Source: Pseudomonadota bacterium
Lineage (GTDB): Bacteria > Pseudomonadota > Alphaproteobacteria > Acetobacterales > Acetobacteraceae
Length of the DNA: 64,000 bases
NCBI GenBank assembly: GCA_021845985.1
Contig: JAJZES010000043.1
Span: 1 to 64,000 of the forward strand
Reading direction: 5' to 3'
Every line of letters begins with the position of its first letter. The first letter of the stretch is position 1. Under the pieces are notes generated by a model. It was not told the DNA's origin. It saw only the letters and a program-made list of their open reading frames with translations, and did no database searches. Positions 8,288 through 17,515 of the stretch are shown here, in pieces. The translations under genes were made by a program, and so were the position numbers.

Positions 8288-9288
8288 CGGGTGATCTGGC
8301 CGAGCGACAGCCGCGACAGCCGCAGCACGGTGAGCACGAAGCCGACGCAGGCGAGCAGCAGCACGCAGGCATAGGCCGCGCCCTGCGGCCAGTTGAACGC
8401 CTGATAGAAGCGGTCATAGACGATCGGGGTGAACCACAGGCTGCGCGGCCCGCCGAGCACCAGCGGCGCCGCCAGCGCGCCCGAGGTCAGCATGAACACC
8501 AGCGTACAGCCCGAGGCGATGCCGGGCCGTGCATACGGCATCACCACATCGAGATGGATGCGCCACCACGCCGCGCCGAGATCGCGCGCCGCCTCGATCT
8601 GGCTGTGCGGCAGGCTTTCGATGGCGTTGTACAGCGGGAACACCATCAGCAGCAGATAGGCGTAGGAGAGGCCGGCATACATGCCGACATCGAGGCCAAG
8701 GAAATCGACCGGCTGCGCCACCACCCCGGCGCCGAGCAGCAGCGTGTTCAGCAGGCCCGAGGTGGCGAAGATGATACGGAAGGCGAAGGCGCGCAGAATC
8801 TCGTTGACCCAGTAAGGCGCGATCAGCAGCAGCAGCAGCAGCCGCACCCGCCGCGGCGGCGCCGACTGCGCCATGTAGAAGGCCAGCGGATAGCACAGGG
8901 CAAAATCGAACGCCGCCACCAGCACGCTGGCCACGATGGTCAGCCCGAAGGCGTGCAGATGGGTGACGTTCCAGTGCGCCGTGCTGACCGTGCTGCCGAA
9001 CAGGAAATAGCGGTAATTCTCCAGCGTATAGACATCGCGCGGCCCGCCCATCTGCGCCGCCGGCAGTTTCGGTCGAAACGACAACTCGACCATGCTGATC
9101 TGCGGCAGCACGATCATCACCAGCGCCCACAGCCCGACCGCGAGCAGCAGATAGGTCGCCACCACCGCGCCGTTGCGCCGGACGAAGCCCGGCCCGCCGC
9201 GCCGCTCCAGCGTCGCCGCGATCCACAAGGCGGCGATCACCGCGAACGGCAGCAGCAGCAGCACCCAATGCGTGCCGGCACTACGCAT
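8284..9288 (-). CDS. Polyamine-type ABC permease (PotB-like)
   Basis: A 334-residue inner-membrane permease starting MRSAGTHWVLLLLPF. It carries about six to eight hydrophobic segments and the EAA-loop sequence IEAARDLGAAWWRIHLDVVMP. ATG 9288 is chosen because ten upstream in-frame residues are hydrophilic and arginine-rich, and because it gives the tight overlap with the ATPase gene (8 bases) typical of this operon. It pairs with the 7427-8287 permease. Confidence 0.88.
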   Translation of the reverse strand: MRSAGTHWVLLLLPFAVIAALWIAATLERRGGPGFVRRNGAVVATYLLLAVGLWALVMIVLPQISMVELSFRPKLPAAQMGGPRDVYTLENYRYFLFGSTVSTAHWNVTHLHAFGLTIVASVLVAAFDFALCYPLAFYMAQSAPPRRVRLLLLLLIAPYWVNEILRAFAFRIIFATSGLLNTLLLGAGVVAQPVDFLGLDVGMYAGLSYAYLLLMVFPLYNAIESLPHSQIEAARDLGAAWWRIHLDVVMPYARPGIASGCTLVFMLTSGALAAPLVLGGPRSLWFTPIVYDRFYQAFNWPQGAAYACVLLLACVGFVLTVLRLSRLSLGQITR

Positions 9289-10357
9289 CGGTCGCGGCCG
9301 GCGGCAGCACGATGGCATCCCGCGCGGCGAAGCCGAGGCGCAGGCGCGCCCCCGGCGCCGGCGCGGCGGAGCGCGCGGCGGCAGCGAGCTGCGCGGTCAG
9401 CCGGGTGCCGTCGGCCGCACGCAGCGCGAGGTGGGTGACGCTGCCTTCATAGGCGAGATCGACCGCCTCGGCGGCGCATTCATTCTCGCCGCCGCCGGGA
9501 TGCAGGAACTCCGGCCGCACGAACAGCACCGCCGCAACGCCGGCCATCAGCCGGCGCGGATTGCGCCCGCGAAAGCGCCCGAGCGCCGTCGCCACCTCCG
9601 CCTCGCCGTCCGCCACGGCGACGACGCGGCCGGGCAGCGCGTTGGTCTCGCCGACGAAGCCGGCGACGAAGCCGGTCTGCGGCGCTTCATAGATGCTGCG
9701 CGCGTCGCCAACCTGCTCGATGCGGCCGCGGTTCATCACCGCGATCCGGTCGGACATGGTCAGCGCCTCGCCCTGGTCGTGGGTGATGTAGATGAAGGTC
9801 AGGCCGACCCGGCGCTGGATGGCGCGCAGTTCGGTGCGCATATGCTGGCGCAGTTTCAGATCGAGCGCCGACAGCGGCTCATCGAGCAGCAGCACCTGCG
9901 GCTCGACCGCCAGGGCACGGGCGATGGCGACGCGCTGGCGCTGCCCGCCGGACAGATCATCGACGCGCTTGCCGCCCTGATCGGATAGCGCCACCAGCGC
10001 CAGCAGCCGTTCCACCGTCGCCCGCCGCGCCCGCCGCCCGACGCCGCGCACACGCAGCCCATAGCCGACATTGTCGGCCACGCTCATCATCGGAAACAGC
10101 GCGAGACTCTGAAAGATCAGCGCGGTCGGCCGGCGGTTCGGCCCGATGCCGCGCATGTCGCGCCCGCCGATGCGCACCGCGCCCTGGCTCGGCTCGACGA
10201 AGCCCGAGATGGTGCGCAGGATGGTGGTCTTGCCGCAGCCCGAGGGGCCGAGGAAGCTGAAGAACTCGCCCTGCTCGATCTTCAGGCTGACACCCTCGAC
10301 CGCGGTGAAGCCGCCGAAGCGCACGCTCACCCGGTCGAGTTCGACATCGGCAGTCAT
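9281..10357 (-). CDS. Polyamine-type ABC ATPase (PotA-like)
   Basis: A 358-residue cytoplasmic ATPase. It has Walker A GPSGCGKTT, Q-loop region, signature LSGGQRQRVAIARAL and Walker B VLLLDEPLSALD, followed by a C-terminal TOBE-type regulatory domain of about 110 residues, as in PotA and MalK-like subunits. It sits between the binding-protein gene (9-base gap) and the permease genes. It energises uptake for the importer. Confidence 0.9.
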   Translation of the reverse strand: MTADVELDRVSVRFGGFTAVEGVSLKIEQGEFFSFLGPSGCGKTTILRTISGFVEPSQGAVRIGGRDMRGIGPNRRPTALIFQSLALFPMMSVADNVGYGLRVRGVGRRARRATVERLLALVALSDQGGKRVDDLSGGQRQRVAIARALAVEPQVLLLDEPLSALDLKLRQHMRTELRAIQRRVGLTFIYITHDQGEALTMSDRIAVMNRGRIEQVGDARSIYEAPQTGFVAGFVGETNALPGRVVAVADGEAEVATALGRFRGRNPRRLMAGVAAVLFVRPEFLHPGGGENECAAEAVDLAYEGSVTHLALRAADGTRLTAQLAAAARSAAPAPGARLRLGFAARDAIVLPPAATDA

Positions 10358-10366
10358 CCGCCCTGA

Positions 10367-11539
10367 TCAGGCCGCCTTGAACTTGTCGGCATATTCGTCG
10401 CGCACATCGGCAAACCACGATGGCTCGGCCGGGCGCGGCCAGAGCTTCTGCAGCGCGTCGCCGGGATACGCCTCTTGAAAAATCTGCTTGGCCTGCGCCG
10501 ACAACAGCGCGTCGGAGCCGACGCAGACCGGGTTATAGCCCGACCCCTCGGCGACCTTGGCGGAGGCTTCGGGCGAATGCACGTAGTCGATCCAGGCATA
10601 GGCCTGCTCGATGTTCTTCGCCCCGGTCGGCATGGCCCAGCCGTCGAGCCAGGTGATCGCGCCTTCCTGCGGCGCCATGTACGACACCGGCTTGCCGAGC
10701 TTCTTGAGGCTGATCGGCGGCCCGTCCCAGGTCTGGCCGATGACCACGCCGTTTTCCATTAGCCCGGATTTGGTGTTGTCGGCCGAATCCCAGAACTGCT
10801 TGATCCACGGCTTGTGAACCACGGCAAAGGCGATGATCTGGTCATAGATTTTGCGGAACGACGCCTCGTCCTTGAAGGCGTCCAGCATGCGGTTGGACGG
10901 CACCTTGCCGCTGGCATCCATCCACAGCCCTATGCCGATCAGCATGGAATGGGCGCGGCCCTGGATTTTGCCGCGATATTTTTCTTCCCACAGCGAGCCG
11001 TAGCTCAGCGTCTGATACGAGATGCTGGTTTCGTCGGTGCGCCAGGAAATCGCCTCGCTGCCCCAGGTGTGCGGCGTGTGGTACAGCTTGCCGTCCCAGC
11101 GCCAGTATTTTTCCGACGTCGCGGCCATCGCCGGCAGCAGATTGCCCAGCGCCAGCTTGTTCTCGTCGAACGGCTGCAGCACGCCGAGATCGTGGAATTG
11201 CGGCGCCCGGTCATGCGTCGGCTGGCAGAGGTCGAACCCCTCGCCGCCGGTCGCCTGCAATTTGTTGATCTGCTCCTCGTTCTGGCTGAACGGCGTGGTG
11301 TTGACCTTGATCCCGGTCTTTTTGACGAAATCGGGGATCACCGGATCGGGGATTTCGTCAGACCAGTTGAGCAGGTTGAGCTGGCCCGAGGAGGAGCGCG
11401 CAGCGCGGACCACGAACGGGCCGAGCGCCGCCACCGCGCCGAGCGCCGCCGAGCGGGCCAGCAGGGTGCGGCGGGTGAAGGCGCGGGCAGCGGCGAACGT
11501 CGCCTCGGCCGATCGGTGCGGGTCGTGTGGCGCGGTCAT
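10367..11539 (-). CDS. Periplasmic binding protein of polyamine-type importer (PotD/PotF-like)
   Basis: A 390-residue solute-binding protein and first gene of its operon. The N-terminus has a twin-arginine-like export signal (RRTLLARSAALGAVAALG, ending ...VVRAA), then LNLLNWSDEIPDPVIPDFVKK, characteristic of PotD/PotF proteins. ATG 11539 follows AGAGAGGGG; the 34 extra upstream codons are probably untranslated leader. A plausible promoter lies in the leader on the minus strand (TTGCGA about 15 bases ahead of TATGCT), slightly short in spacing. Ligand class is by family resemblance only. Confidence 0.88.
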   Translation of the reverse strand: MTAPHDPHRSAEATFAAARAFTRRTLLARSAALGAVAALGPFVVRAARSSSGQLNLLNWSDEIPDPVIPDFVKKTGIKVNTTPFSQNEEQINKLQATGGEGFDLCQPTHDRAPQFHDLGVLQPFDENKLALGNLLPAMAATSEKYWRWDGKLYHTPHTWGSEAISWRTDETSISYQTLSYGSLWEEKYRGKIQGRAHSMLIGIGLWMDASGKVPSNRMLDAFKDEASFRKIYDQIIAFAVVHKPWIKQFWDSADNTKSGLMENGVVIGQTWDGPPISLKKLGKPVSYMAPQEGAITWLDGWAMPTGAKNIEQAYAWIDYVHSPEASAKVAEGSGYNPVCVGSDALLSAQAKQIFQEAYPGDALQKLWPRPAEPSWFADVRDEYADKFKAA

Positions 11540-11653
11540 GCGGTCCCCTCTCTGCTCCGTCGCTGGAAGCATAGCAGGTACAGCGCTGTCGCAAAGCACC
11601 TGCCGCGATGATAGTTTGCCGCACTGCCGCAACCAAACCACGGCACCGCGCGC

Positions 11654-12283
11654 CTACAGCCGCTGCGCCAGCAGCAGCGCCGCATGCGCCGCGAAATACA
11701 GCATCAGCGCCCCGGTCAGCGCCTTCACCGCGACGCTCCAGGCGCGTCCGGCGGCGCGGCGGCGCAGCACCACCACCGCCCCCGACCACAGCACGCCCCA
11801 GCTCAGCGCCCCCGCGATCACCGCCGCCACCATCAGCAGCAGCGCCGACAGGCCGCTGTGCGCCATCTCCGGCCGGCCCATCGCGGCGAGCCAGAAGGCG
11901 ACGTTCCACGGGCTGGTCAGCGCCATGGTCAGGCCGAGCAGGAAACTCGCCCGGGTGCCGTCGAAGCGCGCCGCCGGCGGCGGCGCCGCGGCGCGCAGCT
12001 CGCGCCACGCCCCGCGCAGGAACACGCCGGCCAGCACCAGCAGCAGCACCACGCTGAGCACGCCGAGGGCGAGGCGCAGCGGCGGGATGGTGAACAGCGC
12101 GCCGACGCCGAAGGCGACCAGCAGCGCCCACAGCGCATCACCGCAGCAGGCACCGACCAGCAGCCCGAACCCGGCCCAGAACCCGCGCGCGAGGCAGCGC
12201 CGGGCGATCTCGGCATTGATCGGGCCGGGCGGCCACGCCACCGACCAGCCGAGCAGGAAGCCGCTGCCGACCATCGCCCCCAT
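11654..12283 (-). CDS. LysE/RhtB-family exporter
   Basis: A 209-residue inner-membrane protein with about six hydrophobic segments and the LysE-type N-terminus (WPPGPINAEIARRCLARGFW). The family exports amino acids or related small molecules. The start codon is two bases from the stop of the enoyl-CoA hydratase upstream, so it is the last gene of a three-gene operon (CoA-transferase, hydratase, exporter). The pairing with CoA chemistry suggests export of a pathway-related acid or amine, but that is inference. Confidence 0.87.
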   Translation of the reverse strand: MGAMVGSGFLLGWSVAWPPGPINAEIARRCLARGFWAGFGLLVGACCGDALWALLVAFGVGALFTIPPLRLALGVLSVVLLLVLAGVFLRGAWRELRAAAPPPAARFDGTRASFLLGLTMALTSPWNVAFWLAAMGRPEMAHSGLSALLLMVAAVIAGALSWGVLWSGAVVVLRRRAAGRAWSVAVKALTGALMLYFAAHAALLLAQRL

Positions 12284-12285
12284 GG

Positions 12286-13059
12286 CTATGCGCCGGTGAA
12301 GCGTGGTGCCCGCTTGTCGCGGAATGCGGCCCGGCCCTCGCGGTAATCGGCGCTGTCGAAGCAGGCGGCGACGGCGGCGTCGATCGCCGCCGCGTCGCCG
12401 TTCGCCACGGCCAGCTTGGCGGCGCGGATCGACAGCGGCGCATTGTCAGCGATGCCGCGCGCCAGATCGCGCACCACGTCGTCCAGCTCGGCATCGGCGA
12501 CGACACGGTTGACCAGCCCGATGCGCGCCGCCTCCGCCGCGTCGATGCGCGCACCGGTGTAGAGCAGCATGCGCGCATGCGCCGGCCCGACCACGGCGAC
12601 GAGCTGGCGCACCATCTCCGCCGCATAGGCGACACCGAGCCGCGATGCCGGAATGCCGAACTGCGACTCCGCGGCGGCAATGCGCAGATCGGCCATCAGC
12701 GCGATGGCCAGGCCACCGCCGAGGCAGAAGCCGCGGATGCGCGCGACCACCGGGCGGGCGAACGCCGCCAGCCGCGCCCGCCCGGCCCGCGTCTGCCGGT
12801 CGTACTCGACCTGCGCCGAGGCATCGGCCCGCACCTTGTCGAACTGGCTGATATCGGCGCCGGAAACGAACGCCTTGTCGCCGGCGCCGGTCAGCACCAA
12901 CACCCGCACGCCGGCGTCGCGCTCCAGCAGGTCGAGCGCCGCCACCAGCCCGTCCCACATGTCGAGCGACATGGCGTTGCGCTTATCGGGGTTGTTGAAG
13001 GTGACGCGGCCGACCCCGTCGGCCATGTCGAGCAGAATCTTGCCCCCCGCCAGCTCCAT
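12286..13059 (-). CDS. Enoyl-CoA hydratase/isomerase family protein
   Basis: A crotonase-fold protein of 257 residues from ATG 13059 (MELAGGKILLD). The oxyanion-hole motifs are visible: GDKAFVSGADISQF and RIRGFCLGGGLAIALMADLR. At the usual catalytic Glu144 site the sequence is FGIPASRLGVAYAAE, so the classical first glutamate is absent; the protein may be an isomerase or another crotonase. Its ATG overlaps the CoA-transferase stop by one base (TGATG), indicating translational coupling. Confidence 0.87.
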   Translation of the reverse strand: MELAGGKILLDMADGVGRVTFNNPDKRNAMSLDMWDGLVAALDLLERDAGVRVLVLTGAGDKAFVSGADISQFDKVRADASAQVEYDRQTRAGRARLAAFARPVVARIRGFCLGGGLAIALMADLRIAAAESQFGIPASRLGVAYAAEMVRQLVAVVGPAHARMLLYTGARIDAAEAARIGLVNRVVADAELDDVVRDLARGIADNAPLSIRAAKLAVANGDAAAIDAAVAACFDSADYREGRAAFRDKRAPRFTGA

Positions 13060-14243
13060 CAGATGTCTCCCCGCCCTCGCATCGCCGCAATCTCCGCCTC
13101 GCTGTAGCCCAACTCGCCCAACACGGCTGCCGTGTCGGCGCCGGGTTCGGGCGCGGCGCTGCGCACCTCCCGGGCCACGCCGGCAAGCGTCAGCGGCGAC
13201 CCGACGAGGCGCTGCGGCCCCAGCCGGGGATGCACCACGGGCCGGGCAATCGCAAGGTGGCGCACCTGCGGATCGGCGAACACCGCGTCGATCCGGTTGA
13301 TCGGGCCGCAGGGAATGCCGGCCTCGGCGAACAGCGCCACCCAGTCGGCGACGCTGCGCGTGCGCGTCACCTCGGCGATGGCGGCATTCAGCGCCGCGCG
13401 ATCGGCGCTGCGGCCCTTCACCGTGCGCCACTCGGGGCGCTGCGCCCAGTCCGGCCGGCCGGCCGCGGCACAGAACCGCGCCCATTGCCGCCCGGAACTG
13501 GCGGCGAGGTTGATCGGCCCGTCGCTGGCCGGAAACACCCCGGTCGGGATCGAGGTCGGGTGGTCGTTGCCCGCCTGCCCGGCGACATCGCCCTCCAGCA
13601 GATAGCGCGCCGCCTGGAAGTCGAGCATGAACACCTGCGCTTCGAGCAGCGAGGTCTGCACCCACCGCCCGCGGCCGGTCCGCTCGCGCGCATAAAGCGC
13701 GGTCATGATGCCGAAGGCCAGCAGATTGCCCGCCGTCAGGTCGGCGATCGGGATGCCGACGCGCACCGGCCCCTGGCCGGGCAGCCCGGTAATCGACATC
13801 AGCCCGGCCAGCCCCTGCGCGATCTGATCGACCCCCGGACGCCCGGCATACGGCCCGTCCTGCCCGAAGCCGCTGATGCTGCCATAGACGATGCGCGGAT
13901 TGACCGCGCACAGATCGTCATAGGCGATATGCAGCCGGTGCTTGACCGCGGCGCGCATGTTCTCGACCACCACGTCGGCGCGCGCCGCCAGACGCAGGAA
14001 GGCGGCATGGCCGGCGGCGGATTTCAGGTCGAGCCGGATCGAGCGCTTGTTGCGGTGCAGGTTCTGCTGATCCGGCCCGTCCGGGTCGCCGGCCAGATCC
14101 TCGCCGCCCGATGCCGGCGGCTCGATGCGGATGACCGCGGCGCCCCAGTCCGCCAGATGCCGCACGCAGGTCGGCCCGGCCCGTGCCACCGTCAGGTCGA
14201 GCACGGTCAGTCCGGCCAGCGGCAGCGCCTCGGTCTCGTCCAT
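13059..14243 (-). CDS. CaiB/BaiF family (type III) CoA-transferase
   Basis: A 394-residue type III CoA-transferase that moves CoA between carboxylic acids. Visible features are the N-terminal PLAGLTVLDLTVARAGP, the ENMRAAVKHRL segment and the catalytic-Asp region GRPGVDQIAQGLAGLMSITG. It is the first gene of an operon with an enoyl-CoA hydratase and a LysE-type exporter. It is divergent from a von Willebrand A gene across 50 bases. Substrate is unknown. Confidence 0.88.
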   Translation of the reverse strand: MDETEALPLAGLTVLDLTVARAGPTCVRHLADWGAAVIRIEPPASGGEDLAGDPDGPDQQNLHRNKRSIRLDLKSAAGHAAFLRLAARADVVVENMRAAVKHRLHIAYDDLCAVNPRIVYGSISGFGQDGPYAGRPGVDQIAQGLAGLMSITGLPGQGPVRVGIPIADLTAGNLLAFGIMTALYARERTGRGRWVQTSLLEAQVFMLDFQAARYLLEGDVAGQAGNDHPTSIPTGVFPASDGPINLAASSGRQWARFCAAAGRPDWAQRPEWRTVKGRSADRAALNAAIAEVTRTRSVADWVALFAEAGIPCGPINRIDAVFADPQVRHLAIARPVVHPRLGPQRLVGSPLTLAGVAREVRSAAPEPGADTAAVLGELGYSEAEIAAMRGRGDI

Positions 14244-14293
14244 CGACTGTCCTCCCCTTTCGCGCCTCGTCGGCCCAGCGTAGCAGAGCCGCC

Positions 14294-14932
14294 ATGCCGC
14301 CTGTCGATCTTGCCCTGGTGCTGGTGCTGGACTGTTCGGCCAGCGTCAGCATGGACGAATTCGGCCTGATGGCCAGCGGCACCGCCGCGGCGCTGCGCGA
14401 TCCGTCGGTTGCCGACGGGCTGACCGGCGGCCCGCATGGCGCCAGCCTCGCCGCGCTGCTGCTGTTTTCCGGGCCGGAGGCGCAGGCGGTGTCGATCGCA
14501 TGGACGCGCATCGACAGCCCCGGCACGCTCGAACAATTCGCCGTCGATGTCGAGGACACGCCGCGCATGGTGCAGCCGACCAGCACCGCCATCGGCGACG
14601 CGCTGCTGGCCTGCGAGACGCTGCTGGCGGCACTGCCGGCGGCCGCGGCGCGCCGCGTCATCGACGTGGTCGGCGACGGCCGCGCCAATGACGGCATCGC
14701 GCCGGCCGAACTGCGCGACCGCCTCGCCGCCGCCGGTGTCACCATCAACGGTCTGTGCGTGCTGCACGAGGAGGCCGATCTGGTCGAGAGCTTCACCCGC
14801 GAGGTGATCGGCGGCCCCGGCGCCTTCGCCCTGCCCTGCCCCGACTTCGCCGCCTTCACCGAGGCGATGCGCCAGAAGCTGCGCCAGGAAGTTGCCGCGC
14901 GGCCTTACCGGGCGCGTTCGGCAAGCTCCTGA
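14294..14932 (+). CDS. DUF1194-like von Willebrand factor A protein
   Basis: A 212-residue single-domain vWA protein. The MIDAS motif is LDCSASVSMDE, followed by the DUF1194-type segments MVQPTSTAIGDALL and VIDVVGDGRANDG. It lacks a signal peptide from ATG 14294, whereas many DUF1194 proteins are exported, so it may be cytoplasmic or the start may be wrong. The 3' end overlaps the convergent YgjV-like gene by 28 bases. Function is not established for the family. Confidence 0.82.
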   Translation: MPPVDLALVLVLDCSASVSMDEFGLMASGTAAALRDPSVADGLTGGPHGASLAALLLFSGPEAQAVSIAWTRIDSPGTLEQFAVDVEDTPRMVQPTSTAIGDALLACETLLAALPAAAARRVIDVVGDGRANDGIAPAELRDRLAAAGVTINGLCVLHEEADLVESFTREVIGGPGAFALPCPDFAAFTEAMRQKLRQEVAARPYRARSASS

Positions 14933-15483
14933 ATGGCTGGCGCCGCGGCGCGGCGCTGGCGGTTGCGCCACAGGCCGATCAGCAGCGTGGTCACCGCCAG
15001 CGCGTCGGAGGTCAGGCCCCAGCGCGAGCCAACCAGAAGATTATGCGAGACCCAGAACACTTCCGAGGCGAGGAAGCACCAGCGGATCGCCTGCGGCGCG
15101 CGCTGCAGCCGCCCCGCCGCCGACAGCAGCGCGCCCGATTGCGCCAGAACTGAGGTGACGCCGGCGAAGGTGGCGACGGTGACGGCGAAGCTGGCGACGA
15201 TGGTGGCGCCGAACACGGTGCCGCGCAGCCGGCGGTTGGCGAGCGTCGCGGCGCTGACCCCCTGGATCATGCCGGCGGCGTTCATCGCCGCCGCGGTGGG
15301 CGCGCCGAGCAGCAGGTAATGCAGCCCGAACAGCACCGCGGCGGCGGATTGCAGCACCAGGATGACGCGCCGGCTGCGCTGCAGCGGCCACGAGCAGTTG
15401 ACCATCACCGCCAGCGCCCCGGCGAAGGTGGCGGGCGGCAGAGCGGCGAGACTATGCGCCAGCAGCGTTGCCGAAAGGGTCAT
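14905..15483 (-). CDS. YgjV-like inner-membrane protein
   Basis: A 192-residue hydrophobic protein with about five to six membrane segments, resembling the YgjV family (for example VLFGLHYLLLGAPTAAAMN and the tryptophan-rich EVFWVSHN). ATG 15483 begins MTLSATLLAHSLAALPP, the natural start of the first helix; 28 upstream in-frame residues are charged and rejected. No function is known for the family. Confidence 0.78.
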   Translation of the reverse strand: MTLSATLLAHSLAALPPATFAGALAVMVNCSWPLQRSRRVILVLQSAAAVLFGLHYLLLGAPTAAAMNAAGMIQGVSAATLANRRLRGTVFGATIVASFAVTVATFAGVTSVLAQSGALLSAAGRLQRAPQAIRWCFLASEVFWVSHNLLVGSRWGLTSDALAVTTLLIGLWRNRQRRAAAPAIQELAERAR

Positions 15484-15616
15484 GGCAGGCTCGATCCAAA
15501 GGCGGCCGAGGAACGTTTTACGCCGCCCGCGCCATGCCCGACCACGCCGAGTGCGCATGGCATCCATCGGGCAGGCTCAGCAACAGCGGCATGATTAAGC
15601 CGCAATCGCTGCCGTT

Positions 15617-17506
15617 TCAGAATCCGAACATATGGTCGAGCGAGAACCCACCCGCCGCATCCATCCCCCCATGATAGCCGAACAGTCGGCAGGTGCGGTC
15701 GCGGATCAGCACATAGCCGCGCGGCCCGGCCGCTGCCCGCTGCTCAGCGGTGAAGCAGGCATCGGCAAACACCAGCGCCGAGCCGGAACAGGCGATGGCG
15801 AGCGGCGTCTCCGCCACCAGAGCGCCTGCCCCGTCATGCAGCGCCAGTGTGGTTGCCGAGTGCGCATGCCATGGCGCCGAGGCGGCATAGATCAGCACGG
15901 CAAAACTCCGCCGCGCCGGATCGAGGCGCAAGAACAGCCGCGTCGAAAGCCCCGGCGGCGGCCCGGAATAGGATTGCGGCTCGTCGCGATAGGTCATCGC
16001 GGTATTGAAGATATGCGCGCCGAAACTGCTCTCCGCGACATGGCCGCTGTGCCGGTGCTCGGCGCGGACCAGCGTATGCAGCCAGCCATCGGCCTCGCCG
16101 CCGTCGCGGAAATCATAGACCAGATCGACATGCCCGCCCGAGGCGAGGATGCCCTCCGGCAGCATCTCGTCGAGATCGACGGCGACGCCGTGGTCGCGCG
16201 GCAGGCAGCCGATAAAGCGCTGCGCCGCCAGCGTCCCGTCTGGGGTGAAGGCGTCGAGCCGCAGTGGCAGCGTGCGCAGGCTCTCCGCCATCGGCGTCGG
16301 CTGAATCAGGGTGCGGAACGTCGCCCGCGGCAGCACCGGCACCGGCAACAGATAGCCGCGGCCAAGCTCCGCCGGCAGGCGCGGGATGACCGGGTCCGGG
16401 CGCAGATCGGCACGCTCGACATTGGCGTGGGCGATGCGGGTGCGGCCGTCGCGCACCACCTCGTAGCGCGGACGCACCAGATGCCGGCCACAGCGCAACT
16501 CGATCTGCGCCGGCCAGCGCAGGCCCGGCAGCAGATCGGCAACATCCAGCGCCACGCTGGCAAACGGCGGGATGACGCGGTCATAGGCCACCGGCCGCTC
16601 GGCGCCCATGCGGTCGAGCCGGATGTCGCCCGCCGGGATCGGCACCGCATGGCTGTTCTGCACCCACAGCAACACCTGCTCGGCAACATCCGGCGCCGGG
16701 ATGCCGGCATAGCGGTCCGACGGCCAGGCATTGGCATCATGGGTGCAGGACAGGCTGCGATCCTTGCCCGTGCCATAGGTATCGAGCGCGTATTTGACCA
16801 CATCATGTCCGGCCGGACCGATGACATGGAGGAACAATTGCCCGGTGAACTCGGGCAAAGCGAGACGCGCCCGCAGTTCGGCGCTGTCGATCATCAGGCC
16901 GGCGGGGCCATCCGGCACCGCCTCCTCCCAGGTCGCCAGGGTTGCACCCGCTTCATCAAACAGGCGCAACCACAGCCGCACCGCGGTTGCACCATAGCCG
17001 GCCCAGTAATTGGCGGTGACCAGCCGGGTCGAGAGCCCGTCCTGCTCGCGGAAAAAGGCGAAATTGGTGGCGAAGTTGAGCCGGTCGAGATAGCGCCGCG
17101 GATTGGTCAGCAGACCCTCCGGCAGCTTCGCCTCATCGAGCGTCGCCAGGGTTGCACCGGGCGGCAGCATCGGGTGCAACCGCTCCGCCAGCCGCCCGGC
17201 ATCGAACGCCGCCACCAGCACGCTGCCCGCCGCCGCCCGCCGCAGCGCGCTGAGCGGCCGTCCGACCAGCCCGGCGCACCGAACGCCGATCGCCTGCACG
17301 TCCTGCACATACAGACCCTCGATTTCGGCAAGGCCGGGATGCAGCGCCAGCAACGCCGCCGCGACGCCCTCGGGATCGACGATGGCGACGGGTTTGCGCA
17401 GCCGGCCGTACAGAGCGGCGATGCGCTCGGCGGCGAGCGGATGGGCGAGCGCCTTGTAGAGCACGTTGCCACCGGCGCGGGCATCGAAGGTGGTGATGTC
17501 GAGCAT
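15617..17506 (-). CDS. Unrecognised 629-residue soluble protein in an operon with the ELM1-like gene
   Basis: I do not recognise this protein. It starts MLDITTFDARAGGNVLYKAL and shows no signal peptide, membrane helix or nucleotide-binding motif. The first ~150 residues look alpha/beta; the rest is rich in short beta-like segments, tryptophan and aromatic residues (CTHDANAWPSDRYAGIPAPD, then YSGPPPGLSTRLFLRLDP). The composition and codon use match the neighbours and the frame is fully open, supporting a real gene. It begins 9 bases after the ELM1-like gene stop, so the two are very probably co-transcribed and may act together. Confidence 0.75.
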   Translation of the reverse strand: MLDITTFDARAGGNVLYKALAHPLAAERIAALYGRLRKPVAIVDPEGVAAALLALHPGLAEIEGLYVQDVQAIGVRCAGLVGRPLSALRRAAAGSVLVAAFDAGRLAERLHPMLPPGATLATLDEAKLPEGLLTNPRRYLDRLNFATNFAFFREQDGLSTRLVTANYWAGYGATAVRLWLRLFDEAGATLATWEEAVPDGPAGLMIDSAELRARLALPEFTGQLFLHVIGPAGHDVVKYALDTYGTGKDRSLSCTHDANAWPSDRYAGIPAPDVAEQVLLWVQNSHAVPIPAGDIRLDRMGAERPVAYDRVIPPFASVALDVADLLPGLRWPAQIELRCGRHLVRPRYEVVRDGRTRIAHANVERADLRPDPVIPRLPAELGRGYLLPVPVLPRATFRTLIQPTPMAESLRTLPLRLDAFTPDGTLAAQRFIGCLPRDHGVAVDLDEMLPEGILASGGHVDLVYDFRDGGEADGWLHTLVRAEHRHSGHVAESSFGAHIFNTAMTYRDEPQSYSGPPPGLSTRLFLRLDPARRSFAVLIYAASAPWHAHSATTLALHDGAGALVAETPLAIACSGSALVFADACFTAEQRAAAGPRGYVLIRDRTCRLFGYHGGMDAAGGFSLDHMFGF

Positions 17507-17515
17507 ATCGGCCCC

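Noticed and set aside
12286-13911. A 541-residue reading of the enoyl-CoA hydratase
   Set aside because: The first half is out-of-frame CoA-transferase sequence; the crotonase start is ATG 13059.
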